A stretch of 64,000 bases of DNA from NCBI GenBank assembly GCA_029204045.2, contig CM055063.1, positions 28,155,721-28,219,720 on the forward strand. The letters run 5' to 3'. Each line of letters begins with the position of its first letter. Position 1 is the first letter of the stretch. The notes below the pieces were generated by a model. It was not told the DNA's origin. It searched no databases and worked only from the letters and a program-made list of their open reading frames with translations. This stretch comes from Tillandsia leiboldiana (Eukaryota > Streptophyta > Magnoliopsida > Poales > Bromeliaceae). The translations under genes and the position numbers were made by a program. Below, piece by piece: positions 9,200-21,836 of the stretch.

Positions 9200-9207
9200 T
9201 ATAAATA
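9200..9207 (+). promoter_or_regulatory. TATA box of LTR-B
   Basis: TATAAATA within GCCTATAAATAGGC, directly downstream of the GC-rich G-box region. The inverted relative has TATTTAAG at the equivalent place (about 62172-62187). Confidence 0.7.
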
Positions 9208-11277
9208 GGCTTCTTGGGTTTCTTTTTCGTGCTTTTGGACATCTTTTCACTATGGACTCTTCAGGATAGTTTTCCCCCTCACAGTACTCTTCACTTTGGT
9301 GGATCCCTGGGAATTTTCGGAGGCACGCATCCCGAGGTTTGCGATTTCACGGCGCGGCGCGACGCTTGTTCACCGGCGATCCGCTTCGTCCCTTTTCAGT
9401 GTGCGGACTCCCCCGACTCACCCCGACCTCCGATTTAGGCGATTCTCGCGCCGTTGGACTCACGACGGGTAGGACTCCAACTTCAGTGTTTTGAGTTTCC
9501 TCGTTTTCCGTGCTGACCTTGGAGTTTCCCGAGCTTCCATTTGACCCATTTATCTTCGCGGATTTTTGGACAGCACTGCGGTGTTTTAGCTGTATCTCTC
9601 TACACGGACGTCGGATTGAGGCGATTCAAGAGGCATTTTTCATCTTCACTTCGCAAGGAATCTCTTGGATTTTTCACTGAATTTTTGGGATATTTTCCGA
9701 AGGTGAAAATCTCCTTTTACTGTAGTTCTTTGTTACAGAATTTCTGTACAGTGTTTGTTGGGGTGTTCCCCTTGCCGAATTTGCATCTCAGCGTGGGAAA
9801 CTCGGATTTGGGCGTGCAGGTACTCGTTTCGACGGGATCGTCGCGAGGATCGCGACAGTATTTTTCGTGGATTTTTTCGGGTACTTTTCGCAGGTGAAAA
9901 CAGGGCAATTTTGGACTGTGTATTTTGGGACAGATTTTGTGAGGCATTGTGTGATTAAAATATGTATTTTCTTCTGGGGAATTTTGTGCAGTATTGTAGA
10001 GTTGGTTTTGGCCGAGCGTGGACTGCACCTTTGGGGACCAGGATTTAGCACCCGAGGTGGGTACCGTTATCACCTCTTACTTTCGATCACCCACTAGGCA
10101 TACTAAAAGTGTTTCCTATATCTTGTTGAAAGCTGTATCAGTGGAACGAACCTAGCATGCTTGTCTGAAAGTACGGTTTGGTCGTTAGCACTTGCATCTT
10201 CAGAGGACTAGTTATTGGTGGATTAATATTTCTTGGAAAAGGATTAATCGTCTAAATCTGTTGGAAATAATCTGCTAAAACCTTATTATGCTTTATGTAT
10301 CATTGGGGGACTTATGCATATGTATGAATTAACTAATAGCATGTTAGTACTTTAGATATTCAAACAAGGCATACTATAATTCATTTAAGAATTAGAACAC
10401 TGAGATCATTTTATCAAGTAAAGGACTTAGCATGCTTGTATGGTCACCTAGTTAGGCCACCTTTTTCTCCTACACTATCATGCTGGAATTGACTTAGGAG
10501 AAACCATGTTTTATTCTTTCTCCAGTCACTTAGACATAGGGGATAGTATGCTCTGTTTAGAGCAGGGACTGGGATAGTGTAGTTAGCGTTGGGGATTTGG
10601 GGACAGGCAGGTTTGAGGACAGGGTATTTGCGGCAACCGCGGATTTCGGGCGGTTGACTGGACAGTTATTAGTGCATCAGATTTGGGGATAGGGGATCGG
10701 GACTTCTTTAGTGGATGGGTTTTTCCCACTTAATAAGGGTCTTGATTCAGTCCTACTATATCAGGTTACTTATGGCGACTTACTTCACTCGTGAGGGTCG
10801 ATCCCCTCGAGTGCCACTCCGGAGTGTGTGTCTGTACTTGTGACCGTGCCGGTCAGGAGCCGGTCTGTTGCCCTTGGGATGGGACCGTGTCGGTCAGGAA
10901 CCGGTCTGCATCCCGCAGCTGAGTTGTGAGTTAGTAGGCAGAGCAGGCAGTACCGGTGTTCACCGGTGTCTAGATTGGGTTACCCAGGCAGGCATATGTA
11001 TACTCTGATGCATGCATTTAGCTACTCTTTTAGCTTATTACTTTAGAGGCATCTTAGTGGTAGCTTTTATCAGTTGTTATACGTATAGCTCACCACCTTG
11101 TTTTATTTTTCCGCCTCTAGTAGTCCTAGTGGGCAGGTCTGAGTTAGAGGTTTACCCACTAGGGGAGGCTACTATTTTTATAGTAGTTCTGACCCCCCAC
11201 TGTTTTCCCTTTTCTTTTCCCCTTTGTTTTGCAGAGTCCTCTGCGGGAGTTGCGGGGACCCTCTTCCCAGGACCGAG

Positions 11278-11543
11278 GTAAGAGGATCGCTGATTAGATA
11301 GCTACTTCCCCGGTATCGAGTTAGTACTTTGATGTATCCCCTGTACACTCAGACGGTTGTATTTTTCCTTTTATTTTGGGTCTGGCTTTAGCCAGCTGGT
11401 TGTACTTATTTCGTGAGCTGGGAGAGACACATGTATGTTTTGAGAGTTTATTGTACTTTTATTTCCAGCAATTGTCTGAGATGTATTAGTTTCTAGTTTA
11501 GCTCTGTTTTATGCTCCTTTATTATATCTTTATATCTGAGCAG
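11278..11543 (+). other. Candidate leader intron in LTR-B
   Basis: GAG|GTAAGA at 11277-11278 and GAGCAG|GT at 11543 enclose 266 T-rich bases, matching the A-family pair in place and size. A strong acceptor-like TTTGTTTTGCAG ends at 11234, which would leave a 43-base exon between the two. Confidence 0.4.
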
Positions 11544-11638
11544 GTTACTAGCGCTTCGTATACACGGGAAATACCGTGTGCACAGCGGATCTGTGGATGA
11601 GCCCGGGTTCTGGTTTACACCCGGGGCGTGACATGGCA

Positions 11639-11953
11639 GGTATTGTTCTTATCTCCTCTACTCGTACTAGAGCGTTATTTGATACCGGAGCATCGCATTC
11701 ATTCATCAGTAGGGCATTTGCATCTTTGCAGGGGCTAGAGATAGGACTGTTAGCTTGTGCTTGTGAGGTTTAGATTCCAGATCACGTGTTGCACGTAGAC
11801 GAGTGTTGTCGGTCCTGCCCAGTGCAGTTAGGACCTTGGATTTTGCCTATTGATATGTTGGTCCTTCGTCAGCTCCGGGATTTTGATGTAGTGTTGGGTA
11901 TGGACTGGTTGTCCCAGTTTTATGCTACCATTGATTGTAGAGAGAGGACAGTG
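11639..11953 (+). pseudogene. pol: Aspartic protease (right half of gag-pro)
   Basis: This resumes the gag frame after the solo LTR-B. It shows the retropepsin active site ALFDTGASHSFIS, a single in-frame TAG (11771-11773) where relatives have Gln, then DECCRSCPVQLG, DFDVVLGMDWLSQF and IDCRERTV, so nearly the whole protease domain is present. The catalytic Asp-Thr-Gly-Ala and the C-terminal hydrophobic Gly-Met-Asp-Trp-Leu motif are intact. It is cut at 11953 by a minus-strand LTR-A terminus. Retropepsin would process Gag-Pol in the particle; this copy is inactive because it lacks the rest of Pol and is interrupted twice. Confidence 0.88.
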
Positions 11954-14198
11954 TGTCACGCCTCGGAGTCGAAACTGCGACCCGGCTCGCCAACAGATCC
12001 GCCATCCGTACGGAAAACTGCCGCACAGACGAAGCGTCTACCCTGCAAATCAGATCTATAGCTAAACAAATATGTATCAGAGCTGAAAATAAAACCAGTA
12101 GCTACAGAAATCCACTGAACATCTGATATAAATAAAATAAACCTCGATACAACAACTCTCGGCTGTCAAATAAATACAAAAGCCTCACCAATCTCTCAGA
12201 CTGTCCAGTACAAAAGTGAAAACATAAAATACAGGGTACATCTACCTCTGACTCTCAAAACTGGTAAGGAACTACTCAGCCACGTCCTCACCTCGATCAG
12301 CTGTCTCCGCGCCAACCAAGCCGGAACAGCTACCTCAGGAACCTGTCACCGCAGCGGGTGTGAGATCTACTGCAGAAGGTAGATCTCAGTGGGTACCGTC
12401 ACCAATATCCACGGTATGCCCACTAAGTCTACTGGAGGCAAACAGATAGGCATGCAGATAGATATATAATGAAAGCAGGAAATGAGCTACGGCTAATATG
12501 TCACCACATCATACCCAAAGAAACCTCTACTATGAACCTGCTATGCATACGCTCTCACTACTAGATGCCTCAAGTATCATGCTCAAAGGAAAACTCATCT
12601 AAGAGCAAGCTATGCACCACTCGCACACGAGGTTCTCCCAAAACCCAAATCTCAATGACAGCCCAAAACTAGCTCAGTCAAGCCCGCGCCTGTCGTCTAG
12701 GAACGCTCCTGCCCACTCCAAATGGGGCGTCCTACTGACTACTATGGACGCACCTGCCAACTCTACGTGGGGCGTCCTAAACTGACGACTAGGAACGCTC
12801 CTGCCCACCCCCGTGGGGCGTCCTACTGACTACTAGGAACGCACTTGCCCACCACCGTGGGACGCCCTAGTCTGTCTATCTCAATCATCCTCACGCTTAC
12901 GGAGCGTAACTCGAGGGGAGCGACCCCACCGAGCTCAAGTATCTCGTCAGTCTCAACTATCTCATAAGCGGCACATGCAGGCTATGATCCTCGATCAATT
13001 AGAGCGGAACTCAATACTCAGATGACACATCTCAGTCGGGAACCCTCCACGACTCGATCAGGGAATGCCCAAACCCTCTCATAGCTATGTCGGAGAACCC
13101 TCGACGACTCAATCTGATAATGCACATCCCATGGCTAAGTCGGAAAACCTCCACGACTCAATCTGCCAGAGACCAAACTCTCTAAGCCAAGTCGGAGAAC
13201 CATCTCCACTACCAAATCAGAGATACAAACACATGATCTAGAATAATCCCACAAGGGATCTCAACTCACCTGACACTAGAAACTCATCCCACAGAGCTCT
13301 AAAAATCCACTCGGTCCCCCGGCATGAGAAATTATGCATCCTGAACCTACTCCATCTCTCTGGAAGCTCACAATAATCCCAAACTATTTTAAAATCTCAG
13401 TTATCTTTAAAACCGGTCCGCCGATTTTTAAAACAGTTCAGATGCCAATCTAATGCCAACTAATCATGCAGTCTAGTGTCAAATCATCCCTAGATCATGC
13501 TAAAAATACCTGGGGCTCATTAATGTCTTCCTATAGTTTTCTAGGCAATTATCAGATTTACCAGCTATATAAATATTAAGCTAAACATGATCAACATACA
13601 TACAATAGCTTTAGAAGGCATTCCATACATCTTGAAGAAATTCCAACCCACCTGGAACGCTTTCCGCAGGCAAACGCTGAAGTCGGTGAAGCGCCGCATC
13701 TCTCACTGTCAGAATCTGCCGGAAACACCCAAAACTGGGCCGCGCGCGCGCGCACATTGCCGCGATCCTCGGAAAAATTCTCGGAAGCTCGAACCATCCT
13801 CTCGAGTCCTCTACAAATCTCCTGCGCACCTCGGCTCCCTCTCAGCCAAAGTAGCATGCGCAAGTACACGCATGCCCCGCGCAGTAACAATCCACACCCT
13901 CTGCTCAACAGCACAAAGGAGAAGAAATACAACCAATATCCAACTCAAAAATCTCATTCTAAATCCAAAGAATAATTCCAAGGTTCCAACTACAAAATCA
14001 GCCAACATACCTCGTACGTTGATCGGCGCGCGCGCGGCTGAACACAAGACCGTGAAGCAGGAAACCCAAGTTGCCAACATCACCATGCTTTCTTCATTTT
14101 TTTCCTTCTCCTTCTTCTCTTTCTTTTCCATGCTTTCTCTCTTTTCTTTTCTTTCTTTCTTTTCCTCTCTCTGTATCGAGGTAAGAAGAGAGGAGTCC

Positions 14199-14208
14199 AT
14201 ATATATAG
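14199..14208 (-). promoter_or_regulatory. TATA box of minus-strand LTR-A
   Basis: CTATATATAT on the minus strand lies between the palindrome array (14304-14373) and a pyrimidine-rich stretch (about 14090-14175), which is the purine-rich leader on the transcribed strand. Confidence 0.65.
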
Positions 14209-14303
14209 AGAAGAGGGGTTCACAGGGTCAATTGTAGGGTTAGAAATATGAAAAGACCGAATTGCCCTTGCTAAAACCACCAAAACGTACTCAGCAAGAT
14301 GGG

Positions 14304-14373
14304 GTACCGGTACCCTCCTTGGTGTACCGGTACCCAACACCCCGTTCTGGAATCCCCATTTGGGTTCCGGAAC
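14304..14373 (-). repeat. 20-bp-phased palindrome array
   Basis: GTACCGGTAC at 14304 and 14324, GTTCTGGAAT at 14344 and GTTCCGGAAC at 14364: four units at exactly 20-bp steps. Confidence 0.9.
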
Positions 14374-15303
14374 ACCAAGCCAACCGCAAGGAAAAAGGCT
14401 CCAGCCGCAGCATGCGCGGCGCCCAAGCGCCCGCCGCGCGGCGCCTTGGCCCGCGGCGCCCGCTGCGCGCGCCTCCTGCTGTGCGGCACCCCTAAAAATT
14501 GGACCGCAGCCTTCTCACACACACACACACAACACTAACATCCTCCAAAACCCAATCAACTCCAAAACCATCAATAAAATCATAAAAACCCAAAGCTTCA
14601 AAAAAACAGAACTGCTACACCTCATACAAGTTCTTCGCGCACGCTCCGCTCGGCTCCACGCGGCTACTAGCAAAAGATCCGCACCATCAACACAATCAAA
14701 ATCCCCTTTTTCCTCACCTCATTTCCTCTTCTTCTTCTCCTTCTTCCCCTTCTTCTCTTTCCTCTTTTTGTGTTTAATTCCTCTGTTTGTGTTTTGGGAA
14801 GAAGAAAGATGACGCGGCACTTAATTAATTAGTGGCTGCGTGCATGGTGCATGGTGCGAAGAACCCAATACTCTTTCCAACACCAACACTAACACCAATT
14901 CCAATCTCTCTTTTAAATTCCATTTTCTTTCTTCTCTCAGACTAAATGACCAAATTAATTAATTAATTAATTAATCCATTTTAAACCAACTTCAACTCAC
15001 TTTTTGCCCTCGGGGCCTCCGCATCAGTCTGGAACCTCCCGAACTCCGCTGTAAACTGAAAATACACATGTTCCAAACCTTTTCCTATTTTTTCTGCATA
15101 CAACTGTGGAGTCGAGGCTCTAACAAACTAGTCCTCTAACGGCGCACAAAGCCCGGAAAATTCCGATTCAAGCTGGGGCTTCCGCGTTGATCCGAATCAA
15201 CCCGAACTCATCTGTAAACACAATTGGATCCCGTCCAAAGCAATTTTCCGCACCGCGCCATCTTGCGAGGTCGGTACACTATCCGAAGTCCCGGTACTCT
15301 ACA

Positions 15304-15320
15304 CTCTCCCCTCAAAAAGG
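15304..15320 (-). promoter_or_regulatory. Polypurine tract of minus-strand element
   Basis: On the minus strand CCTTTTTGAGGGGAGAG ends one base before the LTR terminus. It would prime plus-strand DNA synthesis. The preceding codons (RDETFLRGE-like) are the usual end of chromovirus pol. Confidence 0.75.
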
Positions 15321-17348
15321 TTTCGTCCCGAAACCAGAACAAATCCATAACACAGTAGGGTGTCTCAATCCGATGGGGATAGGAGATGCTCAATACATCC
15401 TCAGGCTCTCAGGTGGTCTTTCTCACTCATCATAATGTCTCCACTGAACCTCACTCAAGGTATAACCCCATTGCACAATTCCCTAACTTTACAAACAAAA
15501 TTTGCGTCGGCTGCTCCTGATAACTCAAATCCTCGTCCAATTTTCAAGGAAGTGAAGTCCAAAATATGCAAGGGGTCAAGTACCCACCTTCTTCAGGTCA
15601 AATAAATCTCCTTCGTTGCCCATATATCGACCGACTGTTCAGAACTCCTCAGATACATTCTCAATCCACCAACCGGGAAAGGAATCTGTCATTAGAATCA
15701 TTCCTCAAGTTCCAACTCTCAATTTCAAGTTCCGAAAGTAGCGTCCACTGATCGCTCACCTCGTTCCAAGATTGCACTGCTCGCCTAGACAAGGCGTAAC
15801 TGACCAAAATGTCCTCGCCGGGATAACACTATAATATATCAACCATCCATCCTCGATGATTCTATCCACCGGCAATCATCCAAACCGATGCCGATATCAT
15901 CTTCAGCTATATCTTCTCGAAGCTACACTGCCACTACATACTCCAAAAGCTTTGGTCCTCAGTTGCATTCGTAGACTTAGGCTAATTCCCAAACGGCATC
16001 ACTCTTCGTCGGGCCCACTGTCACTCTTGCAACTGAAATCACACAGCCAAACAACAGAACCTTCCGAAGTCCGAGTGCATACTCTCCCAACTTGGCAATA
16101 ATTTCTTCTCGATAGAAGTCGTAGCACTATCCTCAAGTGCTCCTCATGCTCTATGTCACCTCGGAAATAAATCCAAATATCCACGACGGGCACTGCTACT
16201 AACCCGTCCAACACAGCTGGAATATACCCAATTCCTCAAGTCCCAAAGGCAGCAGGGCATTAGTCGATCCATTTGACCACGCTGTAACTCATAATGCCCC
16301 TACCTGGTCCTGAACACTATTAGGGCACAGCCCTCGGGTACATGGTTCCATAAGACTATCAATCTCAAAAAGGCATCTGCCAAACCACAATCGAACCTGT
16401 CTGTGCTCCAGCCATCATAGAACCCCCACTGTTGCGTACTCACAATGTGGCGTCACTGCTGTGTACCAACGGCATGGCATCACCACCGTGTATCAACGGT
16501 GTGGCACAAATCCGAGAGTCAATCCCTCGGATCCTCACTGTCGTATCCCCACGACGTGGCACTGGGTCACACAGACCTCTCGATCCATCAAATCCCGCGA
16601 CTGCGCTAACAGCTCTCTCTCTGTCTCACGGGTGATACTCCAAGAGGTGCTGCCGAAGTCGGCGCGGCTTCCAAAACCACGTCGATCACTATCTCAATCT
16701 CAGTCTCACTAAACGGCGGCTTCAACATCAGATCAGGTAAACTCCCACCCGGGATCACACGGGCGATAAAGATATTCCTCTAGTCCCGATGCCGCCGTAG
16801 GCACCTCCTCTACAATCGCTAACAAAGCGATACGACCACGACTCAACCTCTGTCGTGCTCTAGCATCCTCTATAACCACACTCACCCTGGCCAGGTCGAC
16901 GGAGGGTCATTGTCCTCTCTCGACAATTCCTGATAGCATAACGTTGGGATAACCAATCCCTATCCATCCTTATATCAACATCTCGGAGCTGATGTAGGAT
17001 TAAAAACTCAAAGATCAAATTCAAAGTCCCAACTGCACTGGGCAGGACTGGCAACACTCATCCATGTGCTAAACGTGAATTCGAACCTGATCCTCACGTG
17101 CGCAAGCCAACAGTCCCGTCTCTGGCCCACGCGAAGCTACCCCTGCTCCACAAAACACACACACACGCGGTGTCGGCATCAACCATGCTCTATCTCCGAT
17201 GACCATAAGGAAAACCACACCGGGTAAGAAGCGATCCACTATCCTGGCACCCTCTAACCAGCTGCACAAACTCATCCACTAGATGCTGGTGGCCATCGCT
17301 CTATCTATCTCGGCGTCACGGCTCAATCAACCTACCTGTAAGTCGGAT
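15321..17348 (-). pseudogene. pol: A-family pol remnant (protease, RT, chromodomain; no integrase core)
   Basis: Reading right to left, recognisable pieces are: protease C-terminus (about 17275-16860) with a TAG at 17071-17069 and DWLSQRYAI then CRERTM; the protease-RT linker; a partial 27-bp repeat (about 16510-16440); an RT thumb strip EHEEHLRIVLRLL (about 16165-16125); a stretch matching the end of RNase H (about 15830-15700); a chromodomain-like tail (about 15590-15430); and a RDETFLRG ending. The integrase HHCC and D,D-35-E blocks are absent, with no room for them. The plus-strand element 39850-41074 has the same gap. The strip is heavily frameshifted. Confidence 0.75.
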
Positions 17349-17353
17349 GAACC

Positions 17354-20300
17354 TGTCACGCCCCGGGGTCGACACTACGACCCGGCTCGCCAACAGATCC
17401 GCCATCTGTACGGAAACTACCGCACAGACGAAGCGTCTACCCTGCAAGTCAGATCTATAGCTAAACATGTATCAGAGCTGAAATAATAACCCAATGCTAT
17501 AGAATAAACCACTGAACATCTGATATAGTAAAATCATCCTCAATACAACATCTCTCAACTGTCAAATAAAAACAAAGCCTCACCAAACTCTCAGACTGTC
17601 CAGTACAAAAGTGGAAACATAAAATACAGGGTACATCTACCTTTGACTCTCAAAACTGGTAAGGAACTACTCGGCCACGTCCTCACCTCGATCAGCTGTC
17701 TCCGTGCGAACCAAGCCGGAACAGCTACCTCAGGAACCTGTCACCGCACGGGGTGTGAGATCTATTGCAGACGGTAGATCCCAGTGGGTACCGTCACCAA
17801 TATCCACGGTATGCCCACTAAGTCTACTGGAGGCACAAAAGATAGGTATGCAAATAGATAATATATGAAAGCAGGAAATGAGCTACAACTATATGCCATA
17901 ACCACATGCTCAAGGAAACCTCTACTATGATCCTGCTATGCATACGCCCGCCCTCACTGCTAAATGCCTCAAGTATCATGCTCAAAGGAAAACTCATCTA
18001 AGAGCAAGCTATGCACCACTCGCACACGAGGTGCTCTCAAAACCCAAATCTCAATGACTGGACCAAAACTGGCTCAGTCAAACCAGCGCCTGTTGTCTAG
18101 GAACGCTCCTGCCCACTCCACGTGGGGCGTCCTACTGACTACTATGAACGCACCTGCCCACTCCTCGTGGGGCGTCCTGAACTGACTGCTATGAACGCAC
18201 CTGCCCACCCCCGTGGGGCGTACTAAACTGACCACTAGGAACGCTCCTGCCCACCCCCGTGGGATGTCCTAGTCTGTCTATCTCAATCATAATCACGCAT
18301 CCGGAGTTTACTCGAGGGGATTGACCCCACCGAGCTCTATTATCTAATCAGTCTCAACTGTCTCATAATGGCACGTGCAGGCTGTGATCCACGATCAACC
18401 AGATCGGATACCAAAAATCTAGATAGCGCAACACAGTCGGGAACCCTCCACGACTGGATCAGGGAATGCCAAACCCTCTCATAGCTATGTCGGAGAATCC
18501 TCTAAGACTCAATCTGATAATGTACGAACCACGATCTAGAGTTACCCAATCAGGGAATAAATCCTCAATCTCTCACACGGGAGGCATGGAAATTCTGAAC
18601 GACTGCCACCTACAACCCCTATCAAACAAGAACAGGCTGCAGGCATAGCCGCCCATAGCTTCCGCCCCCGAACTGGAACAATGCTAAAACCCTCATGACG
18701 CTAGAACTCATCCCACAATGCTCTAAAATCCATTCGGCCCCACGGCATGAGTACACATGCATCTCGAACTACCCGGGACATTCATAGTACTCTAAATAAT
18801 TAGAAACCCCTTTAAAATCTGAGTTTCACTTAAAACCGTTTATAAAAATATTATGAAGGTCCAGATAGATCCCGACTCTCAAGGAAATATACAGTCTAGT
18901 GTCAAAGCCTCTCTAGATCATGCTAAAAATAACCGGGGCTCATAAATGCCTTTCTATGATTTTCTATGCAACTATCAGATTTACCAGCTATATAAATAAT
19001 AAGCTAAACAAGATCAACTTGCATACGATAGCTTTAGAAGGCATTGCATACATCTTGAAGAAATTCCAACCCACCTGGAATGCTTTCCGCTAGCGCACGC
19101 TGAAGTCGGTGACGCACCGCACCGCTAACTGACGGAAATCTCCCGGAACGCCCAAAAAACGTGCCCCGCGCGCGCGCACTATCGCGATCCTCGGAAAATA
19201 TCCACGGAAGCTCGTACAATCCTCTCGAGTCCTCTAAAGAAGATCCGGCGCGCTCCGGCTCCCGCTGTCCCCTCACAGCACACGCGCAGCATGCCTCGGC
19301 TCCGTGCAGTAACAATCCACATGCTCACAGTACAAAAGCAAGGATGGAAGGAATAAACCCAATAAGCTCAAAGCTCCAACAAAACCCAATATAAAATCCA
19401 AAACCAAGCTTGGAAGAAATCTGCCACTTACCTCGTGAGTGGCTCGATGCACGCGCGGCCCCGTCCAACTCCAAGCAGCAGGAAACCACAGCACAATCCC
19501 TCTCCACCTCTCTCACTCTCTTTTCTTCTTCTCTTTTCTTTTCCTTACTTACTCTCTTTCCTTTTCTTTCTTTCTTTCTCTGTCGTGGAGAAGAAGCTGG
19601 GGTGAGGGCCCCTATATAAAGACCAAGGTGATGGGTAAACATAAAGGAATGTGAAATGACCACCTTGCCCCTCACCAAAATATATGATTCCAGCTTAATT
19701 AAGCTCCCTGAGACCCCGAGTACCGGTACCCATAATGGGGTACCGAAACTAAACCGTTTAGTTCCGGAACTAGAGCCTGAGTTCCGGAACACAGCGCTCA
19801 GTTCCAGAACTCAGTGCTTAGTTCAGGAACTGAAGCTCACCAAGGCTGAAATCCGAGTCTGATTGCTTCCAAGTCCTCGCCGACAACTCACTTATTGCCC
19901 CGGGAGCTTCCGCACCACTCCGAAATCTCCCGAACCCCGCTGTAAACATAAAGTACACATGGTCCAAGCTTTTCTCACTCAAAAGCTCAACGGTGGAGTC
20001 GGTATTAATCCAACAATCCGGCATTCTCACAAGAAAACCTCACTTGCATTCTTTATTCATCTCTTTTCTCGTTCCTTTTACTCAATTCCAAAGCGGGTTA
20101 CAAGTAATTACTTAAATCCTTTAATTGCCAACTCCGACTTACTTTTTGTCTTCGGGGCCTCCGCATCAGTCCGAGTCTACCCAAACTCCGCAGTAACCGG
20201 AAAATACACGTGTTCCAACCCTTTCCAATTTCTCTGCGCACAGCCGCGGAGTCGGTTCTCTATCCAATCCAGTACTCGACAAGTACTCTACCAGTACACA

Positions 20301-20497
20301 AAGCCTTGAAAATCACTGATTCAACTGGGCTTCCAAGTTCGACGCCGCTAACTCACTTTTCATCCCGAAGGATTCTGCGTCGATCCGAAACAATCGGAAC
20401 TCATCTGTAAACCCAAATGGAACACGCCCAAGGCGATCTCTCCGCACCACGGCATCTCGCGAGGTCGGTGCACTCTACAAAGTTCCAATACTCTATA
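17354..20497 (-). repeat. Solo LTR-A (3144 bp), perfect 5-bp target duplication
   Basis: Terminus TGTCACGCC at 17354 and the opposite terminus CTCTATA at 20497 are flanked by GAACC on both sides (17349-17353 and 20498-20502). The gag-to-protease region of the minus-strand element is continuous once the LTR and one GAACC are removed, as the uninterrupted copy at 6380-6425 shows. It carries four G-box units, donor-like GAG|GTAAGT (19431-19430), TATA (19620-19613) and a six-unit palindrome array. Confidence 0.95.
19720..19830 (-). repeat. 20-bp-phased palindrome array, six units
   Basis: Units start at 19720 (GTACCGGTAC), 19740 (hybrid GTACCGAAAC), 19761 and 19781 (GTTCCGGAAC), 19801 (GTTCCAGAAC) and 19821 (GTTCAGGAAC). 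Steps are 20, 21, 20, 20 and 20. Confidence 0.92.
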
Positions 20498-20502
20498 GAA
20501 CC

Positions 20503-21823
20503 TCTTCATCCTGAAGGGTTAGTGGGGGCGCCGTCGCAACCGGCAAAACCATGAGTACTACTCTGGGACATTCTGCCTGAAAATGTCCTGACTATCCACA
20601 TAAAAAGCATCACCCCTGCCTGAGGTCAGACTATGGCGATGAATGCGGCCCACCGCAAAGACATACTCATCCTGACGCTGGTGCAGGTGCGTCGGCTGGC
20701 GAGAACCTCCTGGTCGCTCTCTCCTCTGAGATCCATGACCCTGCTAATGAAATCGTGGCAACCTCGATCCACTAGACAGTCTCAAAATAAGATGATACTG
20801 GACGTCTCTCTCTCCGGAGCTAGTCCCACACTCTCCGTCCTCTCTCGGACATGATCACTGATCCTCGGTCAATCCATCGAGCATGCACAAACATTGCATC
20901 TAAAGTCGACGCTCGCCGAGAATGCACTAGGCAATAGATATCCCGATGCAGTCCCCTCTCAATCATGATCAACCTTCTAGGCCTCATCCTGGGCAACATG
21001 GGGCACACTGCTCATCAATCATAAGAACTTGCTCCAAGTCCTCATCTACTCTCCCGGTGGTCCAACGGGACGAACTCGACGCCATCAACTCTCGGCGTCC
21101 TTATCCAAAAGTGCATAACCAAGTGCACCTGATGCTTCTCCTGGAGGAACAAGCCCTCAAACACATTTTCAAAGCAGCAATCCAGTTCTCGGCCTCCCAA
21201 GGCTCCAAACTCTGCCCCGAAATCTGTAGGGAATGGAACTGGCGGATGTACAACGACCAATCCGCAAACTCTCGCAGCTACTGCACTACTCACAGTGCGA
21301 TCTGGGTCGAAGTCGACGATGTCGCGGCCGGAGGTATTACTAGCGATACCCCGATAGATGCTCTCTGCTCACACCTGCGCGTCACGCGCTCCATGCTCTC
21401 TTCCTGGTGCCGCAACGCCTAAACATCTGGCTATCTGGGCCCGTGACTCTCAGACCTCACTCTGCTCTGTCCATTCAGCCTCCCGCTGTTCGGGCTCCTC
21501 ATCCCAGGTCAAACACGCCCTCGCCGCTGCACGGCGTCTCAGAGGCAACAAGGACAACTGCCACAAACCAACCAACAGAACCACAAACACTCTCGACCCA
21601 ATCAAGCGAAAGTCTAAAACAAGTTAACCATTCTAAAGCATTATGTTGTCTGCAGCCAACATAATCACTTTATAGAATAAACATGTAAAATCACTCGCCC
21701 CAATCCATCGGGGGAGGTACAACTCAATCAGGACTCTCGCTAAAGTCACGTCTCTCACAACAGTCATACTACTGTCCAACCAAAAGCCTAGGGTCATTAA
21801 GTCCTCAACGACTTATATTCCTA
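20503..21823 (-). pseudogene. gag: A-family gag remnant, minus element
   Basis: Between the primer site and the solo LTR, minus-strand strips read as gag in order: a capsid segment ending LQEKHQVHLVMHFW (about 21190-21120), HRDIYCLVHSRRASTLDA and a HARWIDRG motif (about 20960-20840), then the damaged zinc-knuckle region (about 20660-20565) with TAG at 20594-20592 in the codon that is normally Gln. Frames shift often. The 5' leader after the primer site (21500-21823) matches 26850-27060 and 44229-44430. It is homologous, piece by piece, to the plus-strand gag at 27060-27833. Confidence 0.75.
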
Positions 21824-21836
21824 GGCTCTGATACCA
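21824..21836 (-). promoter_or_regulatory. Primer binding site (initiator tRNA-Met), minus
   Basis: On the minus strand TGGTATCAGAGCC lies eight bases from the LTR end (LTR begins 21845). The first 12 bases complement the 3' end of plant initiator tRNA-Met. It fixes the orientation of the minus element. Confidence 0.92.

Larger units (their letters stand above)
8365..11633 (+). repeat. Solo LTR-B, 3269 bp, with target duplication
   Basis: The left terminus TGTAGTGGTCC starts at 8365 and the right terminus GGGGCGTGACA ends at 11633. Flanking five-base sites TAGCA (8360-8364) and TGGCA (11634-11638) differ at one base, and the interrupted reading frame matches across the insertion. There is no internal region, so this is a solo LTR left by LTR-LTR recombination. 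It has a GC-rich U3 (8640-9160), a TATA at 9200, an AT-rich middle, a hairpin CTACTAT/ATAGTAG near 11168-11185, and the candidate intron 11278-11543. A related copy lies inverted at 59961-63040. Confidence 0.92.
11954..15303 (-). repeat. LTR-A, 3' LTR of the minus-strand element
   Basis: This 3350-bp LTR runs from TGTCACGCC (sense 3' end) to the terminus at 15303. A polypurine tract and pol remnants lie just to its right, identifying it as the 3' LTR of an element read right to left. Its partner is 21845-24705: the first 250 bases of the two differ at only a few sites by eye. It carries four G-box units (about 12698-12870), donor-like GAG|GTATGT (14010-14009), TATA (14208-14199), a palindrome array, a CGCGC-rich patch (14390-14500) and a TTAA repeat (about 14953-14975). 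It landed in the protease at 11953. Confidence 0.9.

Noticed and set aside
13587..14237. A 216-codon plus-strand frame and the similar one at 23766-24533
   Set aside because: Both run antisense through an LTR leader, and the Phe/Ser/Leu-rich end is just the pyrimidine tract.
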